From the NCBI RefSeq assembly GCF_016918015.1, contig NZ_JAERMK010000024.1:1-46251 (forward strand): a DNA stretch of 46,251 nucleotides, in the 5' to 3' direction. Below are positions 23,767 to 31,580 of this stretch, in pieces; the stretch's first letter is position 1, and each line of letters begins with the position of its first letter. Made by a program: the position numbers and the translations under genes. Below the pieces are notes generated by a model, which saw only the letters and a list, made by a program, of their open reading frames with translations, was not told the origin of the DNA and made no database searches. The stretch is from Glycomyces sp. YM15 (GTDB lineage Bacteria > Actinomycetota > Actinomycetes > Mycobacteriales > Micromonosporaceae).

Positions 23767-24354
23767 TCAGGCGGTCCATTCGGGGTCGCGGCCGAGGTAG
23801 CGGAGGAGGGCCGCGACCGCGTCGTCGCCGTCCTGCGGCTCGAGCGCGGGAGCGTAGGCGCCCCAGGCGCGCAGCGGTTCGACGATCTGCTTGGCCGCGA
23901 CGAGGATCGCGCTCGCGGCGTTCTCGCTGAGCGGCTGGGCCCGGCCGGTGGCCTTGGCGATGTCCCAGGCGTGGACCGCCGCGTCGAGAGCGCAGGCGCC
24001 CACGCCGGTCACGGCGTCGAGCGTGTTCGGCGGCACCGGGACCGGGACCGCGGCGTCGTCAGCGGCGACGCTCCCCCAGGCCGTGGCCGCGGCCTCGGTC
24101 GCGGCGACGAGGAGTGCGACCGGGTCGGCGGTGAGCGTTCCCGAAGGGGCGAAGGGGTTCTCGGCGGGGCCTTCGCCGCCGGTGATCGCGGCGTAGTACG
24201 CGAGCTGGTCGCCCGCGGCGTGCTGGAGCACCTGGGTGACGGTCCACTGGTCGCAGGGGGTCGGCAGGTGCCACTGGTCCTCGCCGACGCCCTTGACGGC
24301 GTTGAGCAGGGCTTCGTGGGCTTCGGCGAGGAGGGGCCAGGCGGTCGCGGTCAT
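23767..24354 (-). CDS. TIGR03086 family metal-binding protein
   Basis: A 195-residue DinB-fold protein related to mycothiol-dependent maleylpyruvate isomerase. LPTPCDQWTVTQVLQHAAGD and GACALDAAVHAWDIAKATG are the TIGR03086 blocks; the histidines in LQHAAGD and AVHAWD would bind a metal. The exact reaction is unknown. AAGGAG stands 6 nt before the ATG. The palindrome GGAATA-CTT-TATTCC lies 56 bp upstream, at the end of the WYL regulator gene on the same strand, so the two may be coregulated. Confidence 0.87.
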   Translation of the reverse strand: MTATAWPLLAEAHEALLNAVKGVGEDQWHLPTPCDQWTVTQVLQHAAGDQLAYYAAITGGEGPAENPFAPSGTLTADPVALLVAATEAAATAWGSVAADDAAVPVPVPPNTLDAVTGVGACALDAAVHAWDIAKATGRAQPLSENAASAILVAAKQIVEPLRAWGAYAPALEPQDGDDAVAALLRYLGRDPEWTA

Positions 24355-24409
24355 GTCATGCTCCTTGAGGTGTCTGCGGTCGCTGTCGATATCACCATCT
24401 TATCAGAAC

Positions 24410-24424
24410 GGAATACTTTATTCC
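24410..24424. promoter_or_regulatory. Palindrome GGAATA-CTT-TATTCC overlapping the WYL gene stop
   Basis: Perfect 6-bp arms around 3 bp overlap the last codon and stop of the WYL gene. They lie 56 bp upstream of the TIGR03086 start, in a locally A/T-rich patch. It may be an operator for the downstream gene. Confidence 0.45.
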
Positions 24425-25401
24425 ACTACTTCTGCTGGTCTTCTCGGATCCGGCGCCGCGGCTTCGGTGTATCGGGCGGCAAGCGCCCGGAGATGGTCGC
24501 GAAGTGCTTGCGGCGCTTCCACGATGAACGGCAGATCGAGCCCGGTGATGTAGTTCGTGAGGTCCCGCAAGGAGTCGCTGCCCGTGCGCCACAGGCACTC
24601 CGCGTCCCCCGCCGGCTCGAGGAGACCGCTGCCCGGCGGGAGCATGGCCGCGACCGCCTCGACCGGTGCCCGCAGGCGGATCACGGCCTGATGCCGCCAA
24701 GCCCGCTGACCCAGGCCGTGCAGGACGTGCGCGACCGCTTCCTCCGGCGGCTCCTTCGGGGTGAACCTGGGGCCGTTGGGGATACGCGGGCTGATGCGGT
24801 CGGCGCGGTAGGTGCGCCAGTCACCCCGGTCCACGTCCCAGGCGAGCAGGTACCAGCGCCGCTCGGTGTAGACGAGCCGGTGCGGCTCGGCCCGGCGACG
24901 CGTCTCCTGCCCCGCGCGGTCGCGGTAGTCGAAGCGCAGCTGCTCGTGCCGGTAGACGGCCTCGGCGATCAGTGTGAGCACCTCCGCATCCACAGTGGGT
25001 CCCGCCGCCGCGGCCGAAGCCGTCGCGGCCCTGAGCATGTCGATCCGATGCCGCAGACGCGAAGGCATCGTCTGCTCGAGTTTCGCCAGCGCCCGCAGCG
25101 AGGTCTCCTCGATCCCGGCCACCGAACCGGAGGCCGCGGCCCGCAGGCCGACGGCGACCGCCACCGCCTCCTCGTCGTCGAGCAGGAGGGGCGGCATGGC
25201 GTTCCCGGCTTCGAGGCGGTAGCCGCCCGCGCTGCCGGTCACGGAGTGCACGCGGTAGCCGAGCCGGCGGAGTCGGTCGATGTCGCTGCGCACGGTGCGG
25301 GTCGTGACGTCGAGGCGTTCGGCGAGCGCGGCGCCCGTCCAGTCGCGCTGCGCCTGCAGGAGGGCGAGGACGCGGAGCAGGCGCGCTGAGGTCTCCAACA
25401 T
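24418..25401 (-). CDS. WYL domain-containing transcriptional regulator
   Basis: A 327-residue regulator with an N-terminal HTH_11 domain (LLRVLALLQAQRDWTGAALA, VTTRTVRSDIDRLRRLGY) and a WYL domain marked by RRWYLLAWDVDRGDWRTYR. A WCX-like C-terminal extension follows. Such regulators bind nucleic-acid or nucleotide ligands and often act near their own gene. ATG 25401 was selected because the HTH begins directly after it; a longer frame to 25443 lacks support. It is divergent from the VOC/YdeI pair and upstream of the TIGR03086 gene. Confidence 0.92.
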   Translation of the reverse strand: MLETSARLLRVLALLQAQRDWTGAALAERLDVTTRTVRSDIDRLRRLGYRVHSVTGSAGGYRLEAGNAMPPLLLDDEEAVAVAVGLRAAASGSVAGIEETSLRALAKLEQTMPSRLRHRIDMLRAATASAAAAGPTVDAEVLTLIAEAVYRHEQLRFDYRDRAGQETRRRAEPHRLVYTERRWYLLAWDVDRGDWRTYRADRISPRIPNGPRFTPKEPPEEAVAHVLHGLGQRAWRHQAVIRLRAPVEAVAAMLPPGSGLLEPAGDAECLWRTGSDSLRDLTNYITGLDLPFIVEAPQALRDHLRALAARYTEAAAPDPRRPAEVVE

Positions 25402-25489
25402 TTCCCGATACTCCCACACATTGAGGAACCGAACCTTCCGCAATGAGCCATAGCCTGGTCCTCAACGACATCGAAGAAGGAGCCAGCAC

Positions 25490-25894
25490 ATGCTGCGAGG
25501 ATTCAGCACCATCAGCTATTTCGCCGAGGACCTGGCGGCCGCGAAGGCCTGGTACACCGAGCTGCTCGGCGCCGGGCCCTACTTCGAGGTGCCCGGGTAC
25601 ATCGAGTTCCGCGTGGGCGACTACCAGCACGAGATCGGGATCGCCCAAGGCGAGTGGGCGCCGCACGACATGAACGCCGCACCCGGCGGCGCCATCGCGT
25701 ACTGGCAGGTCGACGACCTCGACGCGACCATCGAGCGGCTGACCGCCATGGGCGCCGAGGAGTACGAGCCGAAGATCGTCCGCGGCGAGGGCTTCGAGAC
25801 GGCCTCGTTCGTCGACCCGTTCGGGAACGTCCTGGCGGTCATGGTCAACCGGCACTACCTCGACGTGCTCGCCTCGATCGGTAAGGGGGCGTAG
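25490..25894 (+). CDS. VOC family protein (glyoxalase/bleomycin resistance fold)
   Basis: A 134-residue protein of two beta-alpha-beta-beta-beta modules. TISYFAEDLAAAKAWYTELLG opens the first, and AIAYWQVDDLDATIERLTAMGA with FVDPFGNVLAVM forms the second, the usual VOC ending. Potential metal ligands exist but the substrate is unknown. AAGGAG lies 8 nt before the ATG. It is followed after 2 bp by the YdeI-like gene and is divergent from the WYL regulator, which may control it. Confidence 0.92.
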   Translation: MLRGFSTISYFAEDLAAAKAWYTELLGAGPYFEVPGYIEFRVGDYQHEIGIAQGEWAPHDMNAAPGGAIAYWQVDDLDATIERLTAMGAEEYEPKIVRGEGFETASFVDPFGNVLAVMVNRHYLDVLASIGKGA

Positions 25895-25896
25895 GG

Positions 25897-26250
25897 GTGG
25901 AACCGCTCGATCTCGCCGACCGCGGCGAATGGGAGGCCTGGCTCGAAGCCCATCAGGGCGAGCGAGCGGTGTGGCTGCGCATCGGCAAGGAGCACTCGCC
26001 CGAGGGGCGGCTCCGGATCGGGCCCGCGCTCGAAGCGGCGCTGTGCTTCGGCTGGATCGACGGGCACCGCAAGGGCCTCGACGGCGACTCGTTCCTGCAG
26101 CGCTATTCGCCGCGCACCAGGCGCAGCCCCTGGTCGAAGCGGAACCGGGGCATCGCCGAGGCGCTCATCGCGGCCGGTCGGATGCGGCCGGCAGGGCTCG
26201 CCGAGATCGAGCGGGCCAAGGCCGAAGGGCGCTGGCCTGCCGACGATTGA
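25897..26250 (+). CDS. YdeI-like (OmpD-associated) family protein
   Basis: A 117-residue protein of the YdeI family. EWEAWLEAHQGERAVWLRIGK, ALEAALCFGWIDGHRKGLD and RYSPRTRRSPWSKRN are the family blocks, with the conserved FGWIDG and the basic PRR-SPWS motif. Family members have been tied to bacteriocin or peptide tolerance in some bacteria; the biochemical role is unknown. It starts with GTG two bases after the VOC stop and so is cotranscribed. Confidence 0.85.
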   Translation: MEPLDLADRGEWEAWLEAHQGERAVWLRIGKEHSPEGRLRIGPALEAALCFGWIDGHRKGLDGDSFLQRYSPRTRRSPWSKRNRGIAEALIAAGRMRPAGLAEIERAKAEGRWPADD

Positions 26251-26296
26251 CGCGGCGGCCTGGGATGATGGCCGGGTCGTTCGAGGAGGAGGCACC

Positions 26297-27460
26297 ATGA
26301 ACGGACCCGGCCGTCGGCCCCAGACCACGATCTTCACGCTCATGTCCGCGCTCGCGCAGCGCCACGGCGCGGTGAACCTCGGGCAGGGCTTCCCCGACGA
26401 GTCCGGGCCCGCGCACATCATCGAGGCCGCCGCGACCGCCATGCGCGAGGGCCGCAACCAGTATCCCCCGCTCGCGGGCATTCCCGAACTGCGCCATGCG
26501 ATCACCGCGCATCAGCGGCACTGGTACGGGCTCGCGCCCGATCCCGACGACGGCGTCACCGTCACCGCCGGCGCCACCGAGGCGCTCACGGCCGCGCTGC
26601 TCGCCTTCGTCGACCCCGGCGACGAGGTGCTCGCGCTCGAACCGAGCTACGACTCCTACAACGCCGCCGTCACGATGGCCGGCGGGACCCTCGTGCCGGT
26701 CCGGCTCGAGACCCCCGTCGGCATCGAGGGGCACTGGCGGCTCGATGCGGCGCGCCTCGCCGCCGCCGTCACCGACCGCACCCGACTGCTGCTGGTCAAT
26801 TCGCCGCACAACCCCACGGGCACGGTCCTGCGCCGCGACGAGTTGGAGGCGATCGCGGCCATCGCGCTCGAACGCGACCTCCTCGTGGTCACCGACGAGG
26901 TGTACGAGCACCTGGTCTTCGACGGTCGCGAGCACGTGCCGCTCGCGTCGCTGCCGGGCATGTGGGACCGCACGGTGACCATCGGCTCGGCCGGGAAGAC
27001 GTTCTCGGTCACCGGTTGGAAGATCGGCTGGGCGACCGGCCCCGCCGAACTGATCGCGCGGGTGAAGGACGTCAAGCAGTGGCTGTCGTTCGCCTCCGGC
27101 ACCCCGTTCCAGTACGGGATCGCGGAGGCGCTGGCCTCGGGCGACGATTACTACCGGGACTACGTCGCGGGCTACCGGGAGCGGCGCGACCTCATGGTGG
27201 CCGGGCTCAAGGACATCGGCTTCGACGTGCACGAGCCGGAGGGCACCTATTTCGTGACCACGAGCGTCGCCCCGTTCGGCTACGGGGACGGGATGGCGTT
27301 CTGCCTGGAACTGCCCGAGCGCTGCGGGGTCGTGGCCGTCCCCAACCAGGCGTTCTACCTCGACCGGGCGGCGCGGCCGGAGGTGCGGTTCGCGTTCTGC
27401 AAGCCCGCGGACGTGCTCGAGGAGGGCCTGAAACGACTGCGAGCGGGACTGACGGGATAG
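26297..27460 (+). CDS. PLP-dependent aminotransferase, class I/II
   Basis: A 387-residue fold-type I aminotransferase. The Schiff-base Lys is K234 in GSAGKTFSVTGWKIGW, the cofactor Asp-x-x-Tyr is in VVTDEVYEHLVF, and NSPHNPTGTV is the usual substrate/cofactor loop. NLGQGFPDE near the N-terminus is typical of the methionine/kynurenine aminotransferase-like group (YbdL and KAT relatives). It may transaminate aromatic or sulfur amino acids; specificity cannot be set from sequence. A GAGGAGGAG ribosome site precedes the ATG. It is downstream of the VOC/YdeI pair by 46 bp. Confidence 0.93.
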   Translation: MNGPGRRPQTTIFTLMSALAQRHGAVNLGQGFPDESGPAHIIEAAATAMREGRNQYPPLAGIPELRHAITAHQRHWYGLAPDPDDGVTVTAGATEALTAALLAFVDPGDEVLALEPSYDSYNAAVTMAGGTLVPVRLETPVGIEGHWRLDAARLAAAVTDRTRLLLVNSPHNPTGTVLRRDELEAIAAIALERDLLVVTDEVYEHLVFDGREHVPLASLPGMWDRTVTIGSAGKTFSVTGWKIGWATGPAELIARVKDVKQWLSFASGTPFQYGIAEALASGDDYYRDYVAGYRERRDLMVAGLKDIGFDVHEPEGTYFVTTSVAPFGYGDGMAFCLELPERCGVVAVPNQAFYLDRAARPEVRFAFCKPADVLEEGLKRLRAGLTG

Positions 27461-27468
27461 AGTCGCGC

Positions 27469-27509
27469 CATGGACTTCGGCATCTCCCCGCCCGCCGCTT
27501 AAGGCGGGC
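27469..27509 (+). promoter_or_regulatory. Possible leader ORF (10 codons) ending in a hairpin, upstream of EamA
   Basis: TAGAGT (27457-27462) followed 6 nt later by ATG gives a leaderless-type start for MDFGISPPAA and TAA (27469-27501). The end of this frame overlaps a hairpin GCCCGCC-GCTTAA-GGCGGGC (27490-27509). It could be a leader peptide/attenuator for the EamA gene 95 bp downstream, or just the terminator of the aminotransferase gene. Confidence 0.35.
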
Positions 27510-27604
27510 TCCCGAACGACCGCGCACGGGCTCGGACCCGGCGGGTTCCCCAGGCATGCCCGCAGACGAGTGCCACTCATCCGCGACGCTCATCTGGAGA
27601 ACGC

Positions 27605-28540
27605 ATGTCCACGTCCACGCTCGTCCGCCCTGCCGTGCCCGCCGCCAGACGCGGCCTCGGCTACCTCACCGTCACCGGCCTCGCCTGGGGCACCACCGGC
27701 GCCGCCGCCGAACTCGTCTACCGCGCAGGCGATCTCGGCCCCATGGCCGTCTCGTTCTGGCGCCATCTCGGCGGCCTCGTGCTGCTCCTCGCGTTCACCG
27801 CGCTGCGCCCCAAGCGAACCCGCATCGCCAAGGCCGCCCCGGTGCGGCGGCGGGCGCTGCTCCTGGGCGGGGTCGGCATCGGCATGGCGGTCTTCCAGAC
27901 CGCGTACTTCGCCGCCGTGGAGGCCACCGGGGTCGCGGCGGCGACGCTCCTCACGCTCGGCTCCGGGCCGATCCTCACCGCCGTCGGGAGCCGGCTCCTC
28001 CTCGGCGAACGCCTCGGCCGCGGCGGCGCGCTCGCCGTCGCCGGAGCGGTCACCGGGCTCGGGGTGCTCGTCCTCGGCAACGGCGCGGGCGTCATCGACC
28101 CGGCAGGGGTCGCGCTCTCGCTGCTATCGGCCGCCGGATACGCCGCCGTGACGCTCCTCGGCCGGGCCACCGGCCGCCGCAGCGACGGCGAGGACCCGTT
28201 CACGCTCACCATGTGGTCCTTCGGGATCGGCGCGGCCCTGCTCTTCGTCCCCGCCTGGTTCGAAGGCCTCGCGCCCTCCACGGGCGATCCGGTGCGGACC
28301 TTCGCGGTCATCGGGTACCTCGCGGTGTTCACCACCGCGCTCGCCTACCCGCTGTACTTCGCGGGCGCCGCCCGCGTCCGCGCCACCACGGCCTCGGTGA
28401 TGATGCTGATCGAACCGGTCACGGCCGCGTTCCTGGCCGTCGCGGTCCTCCGTGAACCGCTCACCGTCGCCACCGCGGCGGGCGCGGTGGTCCTCCTCGG
28501 CTCGATCACGGCCCTCGCGCTGGCCGAATCCCGACGCTAG
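27605..28540 (+). CDS. DMT superfamily transporter, EamA type
   Basis: A 311-residue membrane protein with ten hydrophobic helices in two EamA repeats. WGTTGAAAELVYRAGDLGPMA opens the first repeat and LLSAAGYAAVTLLGRATG the second; TASVMMLIEPVTAAFLAV near the end is the characteristic EamA Glu-Pro block. Such proteins export amino acids or other metabolites. GGAG lies 7 nt upstream. A strong hairpin follows. The possible leader region upstream suggests conditional expression. Confidence 0.92.
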   Translation: MSTSTLVRPAVPAARRGLGYLTVTGLAWGTTGAAAELVYRAGDLGPMAVSFWRHLGGLVLLLAFTALRPKRTRIAKAAPVRRRALLLGGVGIGMAVFQTAYFAAVEATGVAAATLLTLGSGPILTAVGSRLLLGERLGRGGALAVAGAVTGLGVLVLGNGAGVIDPAGVALSLLSAAGYAAVTLLGRATGRRSDGEDPFTLTMWSFGIGAALLFVPAWFEGLAPSTGDPVRTFAVIGYLAVFTTALAYPLYFAGAARVRATTASVMMLIEPVTAAFLAVAVLREPLTVATAAGAVVLLGSITALALAESRR

Positions 28541-28548
28541 GAACGGCG

Positions 28549-28577
28549 GGAGGGCCGGCCCATCGGACCGGCCCTCC
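28549..28577. terminator. Bidirectional terminator between EamA and uppP
   Basis: GGAGGGCCGG (28549-28558) and CCGGCCCTCC (28568-28577) form a perfect 10-bp stem with a 9-nt loop in the 52-bp gap between convergent genes. TT follows on the plus strand. Confidence 0.85.
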
Positions 28578-28592
28578 TTGTCGCGCTTGGGG

Positions 28593-29435
28593 TCAGGTGG
28601 CGGAGAGGTAACCCGTCTCGAGCATGATGACGACGGCCACGCCGAGGATGCAGCGGTACCAGACGAAGATGAACACGCTGTGCTTAGCGACCCACTTCAG
28701 CATCCAGTGCACGGCGGCCAAGCCCACGAAGAACGCGACGATCGTCGCCACGAGCATCTGTGCACCGCTCGGCACCGAGCCCTCCGTGGCCGGGTCGAAC
28801 ACGTCGCCGAGGCTCAGGATGCCCGCGCCGAACACCGCCGGGATGGCGAGCAGGAACGAGTAGCGCGCCGCCACCGCGCGGTCGAGGCCGATGAACAGCC
28901 CGGCCGTGATCGTCCCGCCCGAACGCGAGACGCCGGGGATGAGCGCGCCCGCCTGCGCGAAGCCGAGGATGATGCCGTCCTTCATCCGGAAGTCCTTCCA
29001 CGTGCGGGTCTTCTTGCCGACCAGCTCCGCCAGCGCGAGCAGCAGGCCGAAGAAGATGAGGGAGAAGGCGACGAGCCAGAGGTTGCGGGCCCCGTCGCGG
29101 ATCGCGTCCTTGAAGAGGAGCCCGAAGAACACGATCGGGAGGGTGCCGATGATGACGTACCAGCCGAGCCGGTAGTCGGTCTCGCCGCGTAGTTCCTTGT
29201 CCCGCAAGCCTTTCCACCAGGCCACGAGGATGCGGACGATGTCCTTCCAGAAGTAGAGGAGGACCGCGGTCTCGGTGCCGAGCTGGGTCACCGCGGTGAA
29301 GGACGCGCCGGCGTCCTCTTCGAAGAACAGCGCCGAGGTGAGGCGGAGGTGCCCCGAGGAGGAGATCGGCAGCATCTCGGTGAGGCCCTGGACGACCCCG
29401 AGCACGATGGCCTCGAACCAGGTCATGTCGACCAC
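28593..29435 (-). CDS. uppP: Undecaprenyl-diphosphate phosphatase UppP (BacA)
   Basis: A 280-residue polytopic membrane phosphatase that recycles undecaprenyl diphosphate to the monophosphate carrier for peptidoglycan and wall glycans. The two conserved motifs are present: [14 protein letters not shown] (residues 17-30, with E20) and PGVSRSGGT (167-175). About eight transmembrane helices, length normal. GTG 29435 was chosen because AAGGAGG lies 7 nt upstream; ATG 29426 is nine bases further in. Overactivity of this enzyme gives bacitracin tolerance. It stands alone, convergent with the EamA gene. Confidence 0.96.
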   Translation of the reverse strand: MVDMTWFEAIVLGVVQGLTEMLPISSSGHLRLTSALFFEEDAGASFTAVTQLGTETAVLLYFWKDIVRILVAWWKGLRDKELRGETDYRLGWYVIIGTLPIVFFGLLFKDAIRDGARNLWLVAFSLIFFGLLLALAELVGKKTRTWKDFRMKDGIILGFAQAGALIPGVSRSGGTITAGLFIGLDRAVAARYSFLLAIPAVFGAGILSLGDVFDPATEGSVPSGAQMLVATIVAFFVGLAAVHWMLKWVAKHSVFIFVWYRCILGVAVVIMLETGYLSAT

Positions 29436-30073
29436 GGGGAGGCCTCCTTCCGGGCACGGGTCTTGCAGGGGGAAGTGTGCATTGGCGCTTCTTTCGTCGC
29501 ATCGACGGTCAGTCGTCGCGCGCGCCGTGTTGCGGCTCCCTGCGCGACGGGGACATCTTGCCAGACCCGGTCCTGTGATCGGTCGGCACACGCATCGGGG
29601 AGTGAGACGCACCGGGCCGGCGTCCTATCCGGACGCGGGCCCGTTTCGCGGTGCGATTCCCGGGAGCATGCGAGCCAGTCTTCGGAGACGTCGGGATCCG
29701 CCGGGAAGGCGGTGTCGGGGTCGTCGATGCGGTTGTGGCCCAATGCGTACGAGGTGTGGAGCGAGGGGCCGCCGCCCTGCCCCACCGCGACGGCCGAACC
29801 TGGACATCGCCGACGCCGGCGAGGACGCCGAAAGCGACGGCGCCGGTGGACGTCGTGGACTTCGTCGCGGCCGAAGTGGGGGTGGGCACCGGGTGCGGGG
29901 CCACCCTTCGGGGCCGGGCGGTGCGGGGCGAGGACCGCCCGAGCCGGGCCACCGCGCTCAGCGTCCGGCTCATCGAACGGGACGCCACCGCGCCCCCGCC
30001 GGACCGCTGAGCGCGGTGCGAACGAGCGGCGTCGGAGCCGGTGCGACGCGGCCGACACCGGCGGAGGTCACCT
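29436..30073. other. Gene-poor stretch of about 640 bp upstream of kdpE
   Basis: Open frames exist on both strands but none has a ribosome site, a family-like sequence or normal composition. No remnant of KdpD or KdpFABC could be recognized by eye. The longest candidates are Arg/Pro/Ala-rich and look like GC-driven frames. Confidence 0.5.
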
Positions 30074-30090
30074 TTGACGTTTTCTTGATG
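30074..30090 (+). promoter_or_regulatory. Direct repeat TTGACG-N5-TTGATG upstream of kdpE
   Basis: Two near-identical hexamers start 11 bp apart, the spacing typical of OmpR/PhoB-type regulator sites. They lie about 76 bp before the GTG of kdpE, suggesting autoregulation. TTGACG could also be a -35 box. Confidence 0.45.
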
Positions 30091-30165
30091 GCCGAGGCCC
30101 GGGGCACGGGGAATGATGGGTCCGTGTCACGTGGCGCCGCCGCGGGCGGATGAGAAGGGCACCGA

Positions 30166-30840
30166 GTGATCAAGATCCTGGTCGTCGACGACGAACCGCA
30201 GATCGCGCGGGCGCTGCGGATCAACCTCAGCGCGCACGGCTACGAGGTGGCGACCGCGCCGGACGGGGCGCAAGCCCTGCGCGCCGCCGCCGCGCTCGTC
30301 CCCGATCTCGTCGTGCTCGACCTCGGGCTGCCCGATATGGACGGCACCGAGGTCATCGCGGGCCTGCGGGGCTGGACGAGCGTGCCGATCCTGGTGCTCT
30401 CGGGCCGGGCCGCGAGCGCCGAGAAGATCGCCGCCCTCGACGCGGGCGCCGACGACTACGTGACCAAGCCGTTCGACATCGGCGAACTCCTCGCCCGGGT
30501 CCGGGCCGCCACGCGGCGCGGGAACGCCGCCGGCGACTCGCCGGTGACCGAGATCGGTTCGGCCACCGTGGACCTCGCGACCCGGGAGGTCCTGCGCGAC
30601 GGCGCGGAGGTGCGCCTCACCAAGACCGAATGGCAGCTCCTCGAAGTGCTCCTGCGCAACCCGGGGAAACTCGTGGGCCAGCGCGAGCTCCTGCACCGCG
30701 TCTGGGGTCCCAACTACGACCGGGAGACGAACTACCTGCGCCAGTACATGGCCCAGCTGCGCCGCAAGCTCGAACCCGATCCGGCCCGCCCGGTGCACCT
30801 CCTCACCGAACCGGGTATGGGCTACCGCTTCCGTCCTTGA
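30166..30840 (+). CDS. kdpE: KdpE-type response regulator, orphan
   Basis: A 224-residue OmpR-family regulator. The receiver has acidic D8-D9, phospho-acceptor D52 in LVVLDLGLPDMDG and Lys in DYVTKPF. The winged-helix end reads LTKTEWQLLEVLLRNPGKLV and GPNYDRETNYLRQYMAQLRRKLEPDP, closely matching KdpE. KdpE normally controls the high-affinity potassium pump KdpFABC with the kinase KdpD. Here neither kdpD nor kdpFABC is adjacent: a gene-poor stretch precedes and an unrelated gene follows. GTG start with AAGGG 7 nt upstream. Confidence 0.9.
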   Translation: MIKILVVDDEPQIARALRINLSAHGYEVATAPDGAQALRAAAALVPDLVVLDLGLPDMDGTEVIAGLRGWTSVPILVLSGRAASAEKIAALDAGADDYVTKPFDIGELLARVRAATRRGNAAGDSPVTEIGSATVDLATREVLRDGAEVRLTKTEWQLLEVLLRNPGKLVGQRELLHRVWGPNYDRETNYLRQYMAQLRRKLEPDPARPVHLLTEPGMGYRFRP

Positions 30841-30891
30841 ACGCCGCGTCCCGGGTTCGCCGGCCCGGCCGCGGAAGGCGCCGCCGGTCCC

Positions 30892-31464
30892 TCAGGCTCC
30901 CGGTGGGAGGTGGACCGTCATGACGAGGGTGCAGGTGCCGGTGCCCGCGCCGCGGTAGGCGTGCGGGACGTCGCCGCCGAAGGTCGCGGTCTGGCCCGCT
31001 TCGAGGGCGTGCTCGGTGCCGTCGACGACCAGGACCATCGCGCCGGACATGACGCTCACGGTCTCCTGCACGGCCGCCTGGTGCGGGTGGCTCGTGTACA
31101 CCTCGCCCGGTTCGAGCCGCCACCGCCAGACCTCGACCGGGGCGGGACCGGGGGTGGTGAGCATGAGCCGGGCTTCGCCGCCGTGCTCGCCGGTCCACAG
31201 CGGCGCGACGGTCTCGGCGGTGACGACCCGGACGCGGTCTTCGGCGGCGCCTTCCATGAGGGCGGAGACGGAGACGCCGAGGGTGTCGGCGAGTCGGACG
31301 AGGGTGGCGAGGTTGGGGTTGCCCTGGGCTTTCTCGAGGCCGACGAGCGCGCCTTTGCTCACGGAGGCGCGGCGGCCGAGTTCGTCGAGGGAGAGGCCTG
31401 CCCGGGCGCGGGCGGCCTTGACGTTGGTCGCGACGGTTCGCAGCGCCGCCTCCGCCTCGCTCAT
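30892..31464 (-). CDS. XRE family regulator with cupin domain
   Basis: A 190-residue protein with an N-terminal XRE helix-turn-helix (about 12-66, GLSLDELGRRASVSKGALVG and NPNLATLVRLADTLGVSVSAL) and a C-terminal cupin (about 105-185, with HPHQAAVQETVSVMSGAMVL). This two-domain layout senses small molecules and represses neighbors. AAGG lies 8 nt before the ATG. It is divergent from an EamA transporter, its likely target. Confidence 0.92.
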   Translation of the reverse strand: MSEAEAALRTVATNVKAARARAGLSLDELGRRASVSKGALVGLEKAQGNPNLATLVRLADTLGVSVSALMEGAAEDRVRVVTAETVAPLWTGEHGGEARLMLTTPGPAPVEVWRWRLEPGEVYTSHPHQAAVQETVSVMSGAMVLVVDGTEHALEAGQTATFGGDVPHAYRGAGTGTCTLVMTVHLPPGA

Positions 31465-31514
31465 GTGTCCGCCTTTCTTGACGCGTAGGTCACTGGAATA
31501 GTCCGTGCGGTCGT

Positions 31515-31543
31515 TTGACTGCCTGCTTCGGTCGTTCTACTAT
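31515..31543 (+). promoter_or_regulatory. Sigma70-type promoter of the second EamA gene
   Basis: TTGACT (31515-31520) and TACTAT (31538-31543) are separated by 17 bp, a near-consensus housekeeping promoter. Transcription would start near 31550, about 30 nt before the GTG at 31581. Confidence 0.7.
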
Positions 31544-31580
31544 TCTATCCGGTCGGTTCGATGAAGAATGGTGGGATGCC

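Noticed and set aside
29509..30010. Overlapping frames of 119-211 codons on both strands upstream of kdpE, considered as a KdpD or KdpC remnant
   Set aside because: No motif of KdpC or KdpD could be found in any frame; composition is Pro/Arg/Ala-rich and no start signal exists.
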